Positions 47,415-58,699 of a stretch of 64,000 bases of DNA are shown piece after piece. Position 1 is the stretch's first letter, and every line of letters begins with the position of its first letter. The position numbers were made by a program, and so were the translations under genes. Location: positions 274,464,900-274,528,899 of the forward strand of contig CM056993.1 of the NCBI GenBank assembly GCA_029891345.1, in the 5' to 3' direction. The notes under the pieces were generated by a model that was not told the origin of the DNA, did not search any database, and was given only the letters and a program-made list of their open reading frames with translations. The stretch is from Dryococelus australis (lineage: Eukaryota > Arthropoda > Insecta > Phasmatodea > Phasmatidae).

Positions 47415-49181
47415 CGCCTCTACGTCCAATCAAGTACAATTATGACTCGTCACCTAGAACACCTCTTGCATCTCTACTGAATTGAGTAACATGTTGCCTA
47501 CCCTACATGCAACGGGAACTTACAAGCAATTCCTTCTCACTTGGAAGATATGCAACCCGGCAGGCATCCCCCCCCCACCCACCCCCCCCCCCCCCCTTTC
47601 CAGCGCTCAAAGCCAACAAACTGCCCAGACCTCGGGCAAGGCCAAGAGAGACTGACGAGGCATGAAGCAGAATCGCTGATAGGAGGATTCTCTCACCACC
47701 CAGGGCTGAAGGACATCGCGACTCCCCCGCATTCCGCGCTGGCAGCCTACAAGTTTCCAGTAAGTCCGGTCACTGCCGAGCTCTGGAGTCATTTTTTCGC
47801 ATCTCTAGTAACCTCCCACAGCACTACTAGTGCTCGGAATCTTCTGAGAAGTTTGTTATCTTACAAGTACGTCCCCGCGGCTACTTCCTACGTACGTCTA
47901 AGACCAGTCAACTCTACGACATACGAACACACACATTTTCTTTTAACTTCACTTTGTCTCCTCTAGACACCTTTTTATTAGCATTTTAACTTTAACTCAT
48001 TTGTCATTTATATTCGTCTAGAACCAGCTTTTTCCCTCTTCGGTAGAACTAGGTCACTTACACCTGGAACCACGCATTATCTTCAGCTATCCTCGACTTG
48101 GTAGGAGGTAACACAGGTCACGGGTTTATTGAACTTTCAGTAAACACACATTGTTCTCTACCTTTTTGCTTTTATTTCCTGCTTATTTATTTGTATCCAC
48201 GGTTAAAGGTAGACTACGCTGTGCACTGTCGACAGAAACCGGGAATTTTACTAAACCGAAGTATGATATACATATTTTACGGCTACATGTTTCTTCCCAG
48301 TTACACATCAGCACTTTTAGTGCTCATGGCGGAGAAACAGTGACGCCACAACTACTAGCAACATCACACCAGGAGGTGCGACAGACTCAGGTTGCTTCTC
48401 ACCATCCGCACTATTTAGTGCGCGGTGACTGTGGCCTGTAGTTTTGCCGGGCATCCTAGTGCAAACGCACAACCAGTAGAGGGTTGGCAGTCCACACAAC
48501 TCCACGTTCCTGATCAGCCCATGTGTGGTGAGGGATCAGTGTGGACTCTATTGAGCTTGAGCCGGCAAGTCACTATTAGGTTACACTGTTATTCTTTCTG
48601 TCTAAGGTGCACTACGTAAGCTAGAGAACTGTTAGCCTATGCCTCACGAGAGGAGGAGTGGTAGATAACGCAGGGAACAACACCTGGCTCACCCCGCTCT
48701 GAGGCTGAGGATAGCATTACTTCATCCTACGTAGGATAGACAGGTGGAATAGGACTGTGCCGCCGAACTGAGGCGACAAGCAGTCGCTCATGCTTTGGTT
48801 CTAGTAATTGACTTTCCACCGTGTGTCTGGATTCATACCACGTGTCACCCGGTTTTCAATGGTTGCCTGACCGGAACTGAAGTGCGCCTAGGCTGGGACA
48901 ATCTCATCGTCTGGACTAAAGAAGCTTGTCTGTGGAACATCCATTCCGGCATCCACCAAACTCGTCCCACCTGAAGCCATACCTACCTCGACTACAACAT
49001 CCAGGACCAGGAGTAATTTTCAGCCAACACCCCTCATCTCACCCCATCTATCTAAACCCAGTTAATCCGCTTTTGGTCTATCTGTCAAAATCTTCGACTA
49101 ACATGCCAAGTCAGTCTAATTGGGCACGTGTCATTGTGTTAAATAAATTAGTGCTACTAATCTGTGAATAATAAACATCAA
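47404..49181 (+). mobile_element. LTR-like repeat, copy F (solo, + orientation)
   Basis: Starts TTGACGCATGCCG and ends AATAAACATCAA, giving TTGA/TCAA termini flanked by ATAA on both sides (47400-47403, 49182-49185), as expected of a gypsy-type 4-bp duplication. Read in reverse, its centre aligns with copies E and A-C (for example CCAGGTGTAAGTGACCTAG against CCAGGTGTAGGTGACCTGG in E). A C-rich tract lies at 47567-47596, matched by a poly-G/C tract in copy G at 51772-51787. Its orientation is opposite to the six other well-supported copies. Confidence 0.7.
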
Positions 49182-49255
49182 ATAATGTTCAGATGCCGCC
49201 GATGCTGATAGTCTGGTATCGTCCAGTAATGGGTATCAGTACTGGCCCATCCCTA

Positions 49256-49263
49256 GTATTTAT
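49256..49263. repeat. 8-bp target duplication of the 4.8-kb hAT-like element, right
   Basis: GTATTTAT, one mismatch to the left copy GTATTTAC. Confidence 0.75.
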
Positions 49264-49389
49264 CCTGCGTTTTGTTAGTTCCATCCACTGCTGATGATGT
49301 CCGGATATGGAACTTAGAAACAGGGATAACATTGTCAAATCCAGTATTCCTGGCTGCACACAGTAGGGCCGTTTTTTAACCGGCTTCAC

Positions 49390-49985
49390 CTTAAGGCAGG
49401 GCTGCCACCAGCCCTGAAGCTGAAATCCTGGTTCCAGTACATAAAAATCCTGCAAAATCCTAGAATCATTGGGTAAAACCCTGTCAAATCCTTGGAATTA
49501 AAAAGAAATTGCAAATTACAGATAAAAAAATAGATATGAAAGACGTTTCCATATTTAATGTCCTGTTGTTTTGGTTTGGAAACTACATACCATGTTAATT
49601 ATTTTCTCTATTCACACTTATATTTTAATTTATACAAAGACTGTATCTGCGATAATTTTAGTTTCTTCACCATTGTGATATCAATGCCAAACGCAAAACA
49701 CAGTCGCGAAATTCAGATGTAAAGTGAGCAATTTGTGGCAAAAATTCTTTTCAATAATGGCTTTGGCCTTTGCATGTGATCATACAACTAGGAACATAAA
49801 TATGAACGGTAGATAACTGTATACCTGCGCTAGTGAATAATTAAGCAAGATATTTTGGACATGCACTATGAAGTAATGGCGGCATCTAAAATATTTTGCT
49901 AAATTATGTACATGCATTATAAGAACCTTATCTTTAAAAAAAATGCATCAGTGAAACTGGCACACACAGCTGTGGGTGCTAGTGA
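49390..49985 (-). repeat. 0.55-kb repeat, right member of an inverted pair
   Basis: Reverse-complement partner of 41502-42054, with similarity of roughly 75-80 percent by eye. It begins CAGGGCTGCCACCAGCCCTG, a possible hAT terminus, just 134 bp after the end of the 4.8-kb hAT-like element. Confidence 0.8.
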
Positions 49986-50021
49986 CACGCCACTTCGAGC
50001 AAGAAGAAAGGCGGTAAGATA

Positions 50022-50807
50022 TTGAAATTAAAACAGATTCTCAAACAGCTGGAATCGGATCTTGCTAGATTACCAACCTCAGAGATAGTAGAGGAAAATC
50101 CCTTATTTAAACCGCCTACCAGAAAGTCTAACCGAATTCCATTAGAACATTTATTAGTAGTAATTCACTTTGACACCGCTGTCCTGGGATTTCATCCCAC
50201 CATATTACCTGTTTCTTACACCACAGTACCTCCACACATACCCCAGGAGTCTACCAGCAGATCACGCACTACTTCTCCACAACCAGTGTCAGTCGCTGTC
50301 CATTTGCCTTCTGCCCCATCGAGCCATCCGGAGAGGAGGGTGCCACCACCTCGTTGCCCACAAGTAACGCGTCTTAAAGTGGTACTCCCTTGTGTCTCTC
50401 AACTTCGTTCCCGTTTGCAAAGAACCAGACTCGCCCTTTATTCATGCGTCCTGCTTAAGCAAGAGTATATTTCTCAGGGCATGATCTCTGCAACACTGGC
50501 AAATCACCATTTGAAGGCCACCTTCATCACTAAAGCCCGATCTGCTATCTGCTTACTGCAGAGCATTGCATATGAAAATTGCCATAGGGGTTGTAATCCC
50601 CAGTCACCGACCAGACATAACATACTCAAGTCTCCCGATCCAGAAACACTATTTTTGGAACGTGGTGAACCTGACCCATGCCAGAGCCCGTTGAGGGGCG
50701 TGTGTTCGATCACTGTCAATGTAGGAGCTTGCTGCTACAACACACATGTACATAAAGTGGGTACTGAGGTTGCAACCCTCAATCGCCCCATCAAGGCCAG
50801 GCCATAG
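50022..50807 (+). CDS. longest open frame in the window (261 codons), unidentified, no ATG start
   Basis: An open frame that begins only with TTG. The first in-frame ATG is far downstream (in QGMISATLANHHLK), so as a stand-alone gene it is doubtful. The N-terminal part (LKQILKQLESDLARLPTSEIVEE) could form an amphipathic helix. The middle is Pro/Ser/Thr-rich, and the C-terminal third has scattered Cys. I recognise no domain. It starts right after the 0.55-kb repeat and runs into LTR-like copy G. It could be a gag-like or pol-linked fragment of a retroelement, an exon of an unknown gene, or a chance frame. I favour retroelement debris. Confidence 0.25.
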   Translation: MKLKQILKQLESDLARLPTSEIVEENPLFKPPTRKSNRIPLEHLLVVIHFDTAVLGFHPTILPVSYTTVPPHIPQESTSRSRTTSPQPVSVAVHLPSAPSSHPERRVPPPRCPQVTRLKVVLPCVSQLRSRLQRTRLALYSCVLLKQEYISQGMISATLANHHLKATFITKARSAICLLQSIAYENCHRGCNPQSPTRHNILKSPDPETLFLERGEPDPCQSPLRGVCSITVNVGACCYNTHVHKVGTEVATLNRPIKARP

Positions 50808-51979
50808 TACCTGAGCAGATACCCCCGCCAGCACCCAGGTGCTTCGGTAGGGATGTAACTCAGGCGTATTGTCTCTCCCTAGTGGGAAGTGTTGCTAGTG
50901 GTCGGGGCTTCTCTATTCTACTGCTCCAGTACCTGTATACTTGGCAGGAATAGAATAAATGGCCGTCTAATATGTATGTATTGTAACTGTAGCTGCCTGA
51001 GGGGGAGTCTCCAGTTGTAGCTAGTTCGTAGTAATAATTTCTCGTTCCCGGTCGGCGGTACTTGACTCGAGGTTCTCCCATCAGTTGGTTACAATGTACT
51101 CGATGAATGAGACTCGAAGTTAAAAGAAACAAAACCGTGTTTATTAAGAGCTTAGTAAATACGGTGACGCAAGCTTTCCTACCAAGAAGACTGGTGGCTG
51201 GAAGAAAACCTATGGTAGCCAGGTGTAGGCAACCTGGTCCTAGGCTAATGGGGGAAGTGAAATTAAACTGTCGAAAATTGCTTACTACAAATCTAACTCT
51301 AATCGGGGTGTCTGTAGGAGGCAAAGAATTTAAGTGTGGTATGTCTGGTAGCTACGGAAAGCTACTAATAGGTATTTGCGATTGGTGTCGCTGGAGCATC
51401 TGGTTGCAGATGCTGTAGAGCTCTGATGGGGACGTCAATGTAGGCAGCCTCTGGTGGTTGCTGAATAGTGTTGAGGAGTTGGTGGCAGCCTCTTGTAGGG
51501 CTGCTGAAGATTTAACTGTGGTCGGGAGGTCCCAGCACTAGAAGTGGCAGAGCGAGCTCGAAGACTGAAGAAGAGCAACTGGTGAGGTCTGCCGCGCACG
51601 GACTTATATAGTGAGGGTAGCGTGTGTCGCAGTGCCCGCGGAGAGGGCGTTGTGACATCCCTCTGCTACGAGGCCGGAGTGGGGGTAGCACCTTCTGGTC
51701 ATCTCTCGGCCTTCGCGTATTCTCGGTGGCACTTGAGCCTGCCGAGGTGCCTGATGGCTTGGTGGCTCTTGGGGGGGGGGGGGGGGGGTGACACGCCGCT
51801 GTCTTGCACAACCCCTCGAATCCACTTGTCCGGCTGCTCTCCGGGAATGTGGCAGGCCGCAACTTCCGTGTACGGGTTGACACGGGATTTGAATCTCATG
51901 TGTGTAGAAGTAGTATACTATATTGCAGTAAAATGAGTAGTAATCGTTGTACATAGTTGGAATAAGCAGCATGCGTCAA
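50760..51979 (-). mobile_element. LTR-like repeat, copy G (solo)
   Basis: Close relative of copy E. Shared blocks include CCCCCGCCAGCACCCAGGTGC, CTGAGGGGGAGTCTCCAGTTGTAG and CATCTCTCGGCCTTCGCGTAT, with the right end GCATGCGTCAA. Read on the minus strand it begins TTGACGCATGCTGCTTATTCC. The gypsy LTR at 62100 begins TTGACGCATGATGCTTTTTC, so the termini agree. TATA box opposite 51604-51610 and AATAAA opposite 51137-51145 give the expected U3-R order. A poly-G run at 51772-51787 lies upstream of the TATA box. Confidence 0.72.
51604..51610 (-). promoter_or_regulatory. TATA box of LTR-like copy G
   Basis: TATATAA on the minus strand, conserved with copy E. Confidence 0.55.
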
Positions 51980-53185
51980 GCCTAATTAAAACCACGTTAT
52001 TGGTCTAGCGTTAAAATCCTAGACAAACATGCCATTCAGACTTAACCGGGAACGCGTCAACCCTATACATACCACAATTATATGCTATACCAAAATTTTT
52101 CATTTATTTCATTTTTATCCCATGAATCACTTTTATGGTATATATTTCAGGTGCAATAAAAGCATATAGAGAGTTGCGAGCAAGCACAAATAGGCACGAG
52201 CTAGCAAATTGAATAGTTATTATACATCCCACTTATATCATATTTATCTGGTGCAATTGCATTATTAAATATTCACAAAAATAAATAGTGTAATTAGCTG
52301 ACACCCATCGTTGCCTAGCCTGCATATTCCGCTGGCTATGAAATAGCTGTAGTATTAAATATTTACAAATACCATAATTATCTGATACACCTTTCGTGGC
52401 CTAGCGGCATATTCCCGCGGGCTAGGCAACTGCGGATATATCAGATAATTGCAATATTTATTTACCGTTGCAGTAATTTCCTTGAAGGCGCAAAATATAA
52501 TTAAACTGCACAATTGCAAAATAAGTCTACTTAGCTATCGTTTTCCTCAAAGTTTGATTTCAGCTTTTACTGTGGAAATGTGATTCTATAGAATCAAAGG
52601 AAACTATGTCCGTTTATCATTGGTTAAGGTTGTTTGGGTTACAGGTGGTCCACCATTTTTTTCTGATGTGATGTGGGTTTTTAAACAGTTTCAGTGTGTG
52701 TCAACGACACTAGTAAAATGAACCATTTTCGTGGCCAATTTTTGTGTTCATGACAATTTAAATTTGATATCGAGAAAAGTATCAGTATCGAGTATTGTGA
52801 GTATATTTTGATATTGATTATCGAGACAATGTAGTATCAACCCTTCTCTAATGTTTGGAACTCAACAGGTTTTGCGACGGTAAGCAGCTGGCTTCAATTA
52901 CCAACCTCGCCCAACAGTTACAAATGCCATATTTGTCAATAACATAACCACAAAATACAGAATATGAGTACTATTTTGGCATTCTTAACTAGTTTTGCAA
53001 TGTAAGCAGCTGGCCTCAATCACCTACCTCATCCAATAGTTGCAAATGCTGTATTTATCAAGAACATAATCGCAGAACACAGAATATGAGTAAAGACGAC
53101 AGTGTTTATACATACTGCTAGCATGTCCAGTGCGTAAATTACATAAGTCTGCTTTATATATACGTTCTATTTACTTTTGTCATAT
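51980..53185. other. AT-rich DNA with diverged tandem repeat and a hAT-like end
   Basis: Contains the duplicated 89-bp unit listed separately and, at about 52760-52849, an ATCGAGAAAAGTATCAGTATCGAG-type sequence ending CCCTTCTCTA that resembles a hAT terminus. No coding signal. Confidence 0.45.
52264..52440. repeat. diverged tandem duplication, about 89-bp unit, two copies
   Basis: Both units begin ATTAAATATT[C/T]ACAAA and contain TGGCCTAGC/TTGCCTAGCC and CATATTCC-GC; they are roughly three-quarters identical by eye. Confidence 0.7.
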
Positions 53186-54505
53186 CACCAACATTTTTGG
53201 TTAGAAATGTTAGTTTACAAATAAAATTCATGTAGTTATAATTCTGCCATTGAATAAGCACTACAGCATAGCAATTCAGCTCATATCGACATTCAACCTT
53301 CTTAGTAATCAGTTAATGAATTTTGTAATGCTGCGAACAAAATATTGGTACACAATGTGAGAGCGATAGATCAGTATACAGTTGCTGTTTACGTGACTTA
53401 AAATGTATGTCAATTAATATTATAGCGGTAAACTTTTTTTTTTTTACAAATGAATTTTAACTACGGAAAAGCAGATACCAGTATTAAATACCATATTTTG
53501 GCGTGTATAGGCCACACCAGAAGTTTTTGATCGAAAATTAGGGATAATTAATATTTCAAGTATAGGCAGTCCTGGATTTTTGTATTCTGTAGATATTGTG
53601 AAGTCACGATTCCGTACAAACCTAATAAATAACTTCTCCCCTATAAAACATTTGTGACAGAAAATTTGTGTTATGTTGCAATGTTTACGAATATACATTG
53701 TGTGGTTACTATTCCACAGATGGTAGGTAACCTGACATGAGAATGCAATACTACGGCAACATGTCACACAAAATGGCGTTTTATCAATATGCACTTATAG
53801 AGCCACAGAAAGCATGCAAACTACATAAGATATGTTTCTCTTGTACAGCAGATAAATTATTTTCTCATGTATGACTTCTATGGCCAAGCTCCAACAGTTT
53901 ACATTTTACACATGCGGGATGGCGGTTACTTTGTTTATGAACCCAAGTGACCAAATAATAACTGCACTTTTTTCCCCCACTCCCTTCCTTCAGTAAATTC
54001 CTTCCCCTTCCCTTCCCATCCCTTTCTTCCTTCCTTTAAGAGTTAAAACATTAAAATGTACTGTAGGTTGACAAATTTCTAAAAAATTTGGGGGGGGGGG
54101 GGGGGGGGAATTAAAAAAATTTAAGTCTCTATTTTCTATGTAAGCCGCACCCCACTTTTTGGGGGGGGGGGGGGGAAACTACGGTATATTTTATTTTTGG
54201 ATTTCACCAGGTATGGGTTATATAGAGTTACTATGTAGCAAGACCAAAGCCTGCCCCATACCACTTTCAGTTTAATTTGGAATAACCTGTTACTAAAAGA
54301 TCAAAATAAAATTAAGAAAATAGTTTTTCAGTTGCAAAAATAAAATACTTTGTGAAAACATGTCCTGCAAGATAACTAAGTGGGGTAATTTCCATGATGA
54401 TTAAATTATTTGGGTTGATGAAATGAATTTGTTGGACCATGGCCGATAGTAAGCGATACCGATTTTAGGATAATCGGCCAATGTATCGGTATCGGTCCAT
54501 CCCTA
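53186..54505. mobile_element. hAT-like element carrying a nested TA-flanked element
   Basis: Its two flanks (53186-53300 and 54215-54505) align with 83-492, where they are contiguous. The extra middle portion holds the TA-flanked element at 53491-54184. The right end reads ATCGGTATCGGTCCATCCCTA, a TAGGGATGG hAT-type terminus in reverse. The left terminus was not defined. Confidence 0.62.
53491..54184. mobile_element. TA-flanked terminal-inverted-repeat element, copy 2
   Basis: 694 bp; opposite orientation to the copy at 10826-11564. Left end CCATATTTTGGCGTGTATAG; right end, on the reverse strand, starts CCGTAGTTT and soon reads GTGGGGTGCGGCTTA as in copy 1. Flanked by TA on both sides. Contains two poly-G runs (54091-54107 and 54161-54175). 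Confidence 0.75.
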
Positions 54506-55531
54506 ATAATTATAAATTTAAAAACATGTTATTTTTGAGACAGCTGCGAATTAATATGAGAATATTATGATTTGGTTCTTCACAACATTTAATTAGTGAT
54601 GGATGAGTTTGAGTTTTACAACATTGAGTTGAGTCGAGCTGAGTCAAGTTATATTAATCTCTAGTCGAATTAAGTCGAGTTTCAAGTTGTATGAAAATTG
54701 GATATCATTCAGTATATAATTTCTGAGGTGAAATCGAGATGCACCATAAATGAAAATATGTACCTATGTACATGAGTATAATGCACACTCTTTATAACTT
54801 CCTCCCCCACTTATAGTCACAGTTTATTATGGTAAAAGTTTGGCAGATTCCACCAATAAGAATAATTCTTTGCCTGGGTAAGTGATTCACAGCGCTACTT
54901 TTTCCTTCGTGCTGACAAGTGAATTACAGTGTTAGGAATGGTAGTGTCAGATGCGTGATGCTGATAGAAAAAAGAGAACTGTTACAGGGGTGGTGTGGGA
55001 GGGTACCTTGCAGGCTGGTCTATCACATGCCACAGCCGGGTGAGCGGACAAACAGTCCACATTTAAAGTTTTGTTTACCTAATAGTTGATCTTTTTTTGT
55101 AAACACATGTTTTCAAATTAGTAATTAGATGAGAAAATTGACAAATTCATGTTTACCATTGTGCATATTTCTGCTGAAGGTATGACAAGCCATGAAACAA
55201 AGGCTTTTTATGTTGAAATACGGTACGTTCTATGGTTGTATGTAATTCTGTCATGCTGACACTAGCTGTTAACCTTGACAAATTACTGGTCTCATTATGT
55301 GATATGGTCTAGCTTGGTGGCAAAGAGGAAGTGCATCACTGGGAAGCAAAATGGCTCAAGTCACAAATATAATGCTCACCGCATTTTATTGTATTGAACA
55401 TCACAAATGTCAACCAAGTGTCAAGACATATAGCCGAGTTATTTTTTTCGTTCCAGCTCTACTTTAATGGGTTAACAACATAAAATTATTTATTCGTGAG
55501 ACACAAAAGGTAATAGTTAGGTGCAAATATT
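54506..55531. other. unassigned DNA with GAGTCGAG-type repeats
   Basis: At 54594-54690 sequences such as GAGTTGAGTCGAGCTGAGTC recall ends of some hAT elements. Otherwise no feature was recognised before the gypsy 5' LTR. Confidence 0.4.
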
Positions 55532-56290
55532 GTGACGCATGATGCTTTTTCAGTTATGAAGGTTCAACGACTTCTGCTCCATCCTTAGGTCAGTTTGCTT
55601 GGGAATTGGAAGTTAACATTTTAATTTGTCCCGACGTAAGGTGAGATGGTACTCTTCTCTACTGTGTAGATTGTCTTATTCACAAGCCCATGAGTTCTGT
55701 TATTCTCTGCTAGATAGCACTAGTAGGACTATAGTTTGTCTTTTCTTTTCTTTCCTTCCAGCCGGCTGGTGATGTCACAGCTATCAGTCATGCATTTGCT
55801 ACCCCCAGCGCTGAGACCATCCCTCACCCTAGTGGTACCAGCCAATCAGCAGCGGCCGGCGGCCCTAATTAGTATAAAATGAGAGACAGCTCACGTCTCT
55901 TGAGCAGTTTTCATTTCCAGCCCTCATGGTTCGGAACTGACCAGTCTGCACCCTATAAGCTTTGCTTAGGTCAGTCTTTGTTTCTAGAGCTAGCTGCTCT
56001 GATTCTGACCAGATTGTTCCAGTCTACTTTCCCAGCGCTAGCTGCTCGGGTTCTGACCACTCAACCTTCATTTACGATAGGGTTTGTTTCCCGCACTTGC
56101 ATAACTGGCTTACCCTTTCACCCCGATAGTATATGGATGTATCTACAGGTTGACCTTTCCTTAAAACCTTTTAAGGACTAATCCTGTACATGCATTGCTT
56201 TGTTTACCTAGCTTCATGTCATTCCAGAGCGCAGTGTCATTACACATGTACCACACTTAGCATTGCCCCAGTGTATCACACCGGTTGCCT
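55532..56290 (+). repeat. 5' LTR of Ty3/gypsy element
   Basis: About 0.75 kb that aligns with 62100-62907 from TGACGCATGATGC to the TATCAC..TTGCCTCT region. It has a TATA box (AGTATAAAATGAGAG, about 55872). An internal direct repeat of CTAGCTGCTC..GTTCTGACCA lies downstream. The two LTRs differ by many substitutions and indels, so the insertion is old. Confidence 0.82.
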
Positions 56291-56329
56291 CTTAACTTCC
56301 ACCACACATGTATTAGATGGCCCTACGAG

Positions 56330-57026
56330 CCAGTAAATAGACTGGGCCTAGTTTATCAGTGTGAGGTGTGTAAACGAGCTGCAGAGTATAGACTGGCAAA
56401 CCCAGGCCCTACCTCAACACGCAGTCAAGTTCCATGCACTGGAGAACCACAACTCCCAGAGTTTGCTGTGCTGCCACATGAAGACCGTTGTACATTTAGC
56501 AATGAATATGAGCATGAATTCCGTTCTCACGAGGTCCCCGAGAAGAACTGGGTTTCTCTAACGTACCTTAAGTTGAATGGGAAGGCACTCGACTGGTGGA
56601 ATGTATATGGAGAATTCATGATGGACTGGCAGCAACTCAGTACTAGCCTGGCACAGTGCTTTGCTGGAGAAGAAGTAGTCGCCCATTTAACGACTGAATT
56701 CTACAGGCACCACCAAAAATCTGGGGACGAGGTGAAAATCTTTGTATGCAGAAAAGTACAGATGTATTGCAGAATATTTCCAGACAGGGATGAAGACTGG
56801 TATATCAACCAGATCACATGTCTATTGTTACCACGGATAAAAAACATCTTACTGCTGCCTAAGCCAACATCAGTAGACGAACTAATCGACCAAGCCAGTT
56901 AAGCCCGTCGACAAGGGAAAAACAGGGGAAAGAAGTGTCGAGCCACCCCCGCCACATCCACCGCAAACCCCACAATTGCAGAAATGCTGGTATTGTCCGG
57001 GAAATCGTTTCAATAAAGACTGCCCT
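56330..57026 (+). pseudogene. gypsy gag-like region with degenerate zinc knuckle
   Basis: Open to a stop at 56900-56902. It includes a segment typical of retrotransposon gag capsid (LTYLKLNGKALDWWNVYGEF, then a C-terminal helix-rich part ending PTSVDELIDQAS). In another frame, codons at 56985-57023 read CWYCPGNRFNKDC, a CCHC knuckle with the His replaced and the spacing one residue short. The upstream part has Cys pairs (CEVCKRA) whose role is unclear. The frame can be entered only at a TTG (56285), so the true start is uncertain. Confidence 0.65.
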
Positions 57027-57109
57027 CAAAAATCAGTACCGCCACACCCAAAGCATACGGAATCTCGGAACACTGCGACCCACCCAGGTCGATGTGGCCC
57101 CTCCTAACA

Positions 57110-58280
57110 AATTGCTCACAGTACAGCATGAGATATTGCTAAACGACTCCACGCCTATTTACTACTGGCCATTTAAGGTGTCTGCGAGATGCTGGAAAGT
57201 AATCGTGGAGCAGATTGAAGAGGTGAAGTAGCAAGAGATTGTCGAGCCTTCAACTTCGCCTTACATATCTCATGTGGTATTGGTACCCAAAAAGGATGGG
57301 CAATAATGCTTTTGCGTAAATTATAAAGCACTGAATGATACCACTTTGTCCACTCTACCATCGGCTCTCGACCTTGCACACACGCTACGTGATATTGATG
57401 AGGCCCTAATATTTAGCACCTTAGACATGCAATCCTACTACTGGCAGATATTAGTACATCCGGATAGTTGACCATATACAGCCTTCATGCCGCCAGAGGG
57501 AGAAACCTAACAGTTAAGGGTCATGCCATTTTGACTTAAGAACGCATCAGCTACGTTCCAGCGCCTAATGTCTTCCGAAGTCTTCACCGGATATTTCGGC
57601 CAGTTCTGTTTCACCTACCTGGATGACATAATAATCTACTCCAAAATCTGGGAAGATCGTCTCTCTCGTCTCCAGAGAGTACTGGAACACTTAGAACTAT
57701 ATGGGCTCACTGCCAAACTCTCTAAGAGCCACTTTGGAAGAACTGTCATAGAATACTTAGGCCATGTCATGTCCATGGAGGGAAACTACCTGCAAGACAG
57801 ATCGCTACGAGCCATACAAGAAGCTGAGGTTCCCCACACAAATAAGCAGTTTTGCCGATTTTTGGGACTCTGCAATTGACTCTGGGACTTTGTTCTGAAC
57901 ATCGCCGAGACAATGGCACCCCTTCACCCACTACTCGGGAAAGACGTCAGATGGAAGTGGACGTCTGACCATCAAGCAGCTTTTGAAACCTTAAAACAAA
58001 GTTTTTCAGCTCATTGATCGCCTACACCGCCCACAGGGGAAGGGATCCCCCATCCATCAGACAGATGCCTGCCAGAATGGATTGGGAGCTATTCTTTTTC
58101 AGGGGGGCCTTGAAGGCAGACCCCTGGTGATCACATATGCAAGTACACAGCTGAACCCGACGGAACAAAGGTACCACATAAAGTAACAGGATTGTCTTGC
58201 AGTCATTTGGGCAACACGCAAGTTTCGTTATTATCTGGAAGGGAATCACTTCATTCTCTGAACGGATAGTAAGGTATTCA
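57110..58280 (+). pseudogene. gypsy reverse transcriptase and RNase H, disrupted
   Basis: The reverse transcriptase blocks are in order: SPYISHVVLVPKKDG at about 57255, VNYKALND at about 57318, FSTLDMQSYYWQI at about 57415, then LKNASATFQRLM at about 57535. The catalytic YLDD has codons at 57616-57627, and GLTAKLSKSHFGR with YLGHVMS follow. In-frame stops occur near 57229, 57305, 57470, 57509 and 57535. RNase H follows with TDACQNGLGAILFQ (about 58060) and TDSKVF (about 58262). Function is lost; domain identity is clear from the motif series. Confidence 0.85.
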
Positions 58281-58699
58281 AGTGACTTAGGGAAGCCAGG
58301 CATAACAAAGCTAAATTAGGATGATTGGACCTCCTGTTATTGGAATTTGATTTTTGAAGAACAGCACTGCCATGGGGCTCAGAAGGACCTACCCAACACT
58401 TTGTCCCGACAGCGAAGCTTAAGAGAAGATGCCAATCCGGACTAAAATATAGACCATGTTCTCCCTCCAGAATCCACAAAGCTTTAGCCTGAATAGATGT
58501 GATTACTGCAGCTACAGCTCACACGCAGTCAAATCGAACGGCAGAAGCAACTCGACCCAGAGGTTAAAAGTCTGCTCCAGCAATACTCGCAATGGTATGA
58601 AATGTGCAACAGTGTCATGTGGATATGCAATTGCCAGCCAGGATGCCCCATAGAAGATCTGGATACCTCGAGTCCTGCGAAAAGATGTATGCCACCATT

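Larger units (their letters stand above)
44476..49255. mobile_element. 4.8-kb hAT-like element with nested LTR-like repeats
   Basis: Terminal inverted repeats: TAGGGATGGGCCGATGCC (left) and TAGGGATGGGCCAGTACTG (right, reverse strand), flanked by a near-perfect 8-bp duplication. No hAT transposase is present. The interior instead holds two LTR-like repeats (copies E and F) in head-to-head orientation, accounting for about 3.5 kb. Removing these leaves a host element of about 1.3 kb. The age order is clear: the hAT element inserted first and the LTR-like repeats later. Confidence 0.75.
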
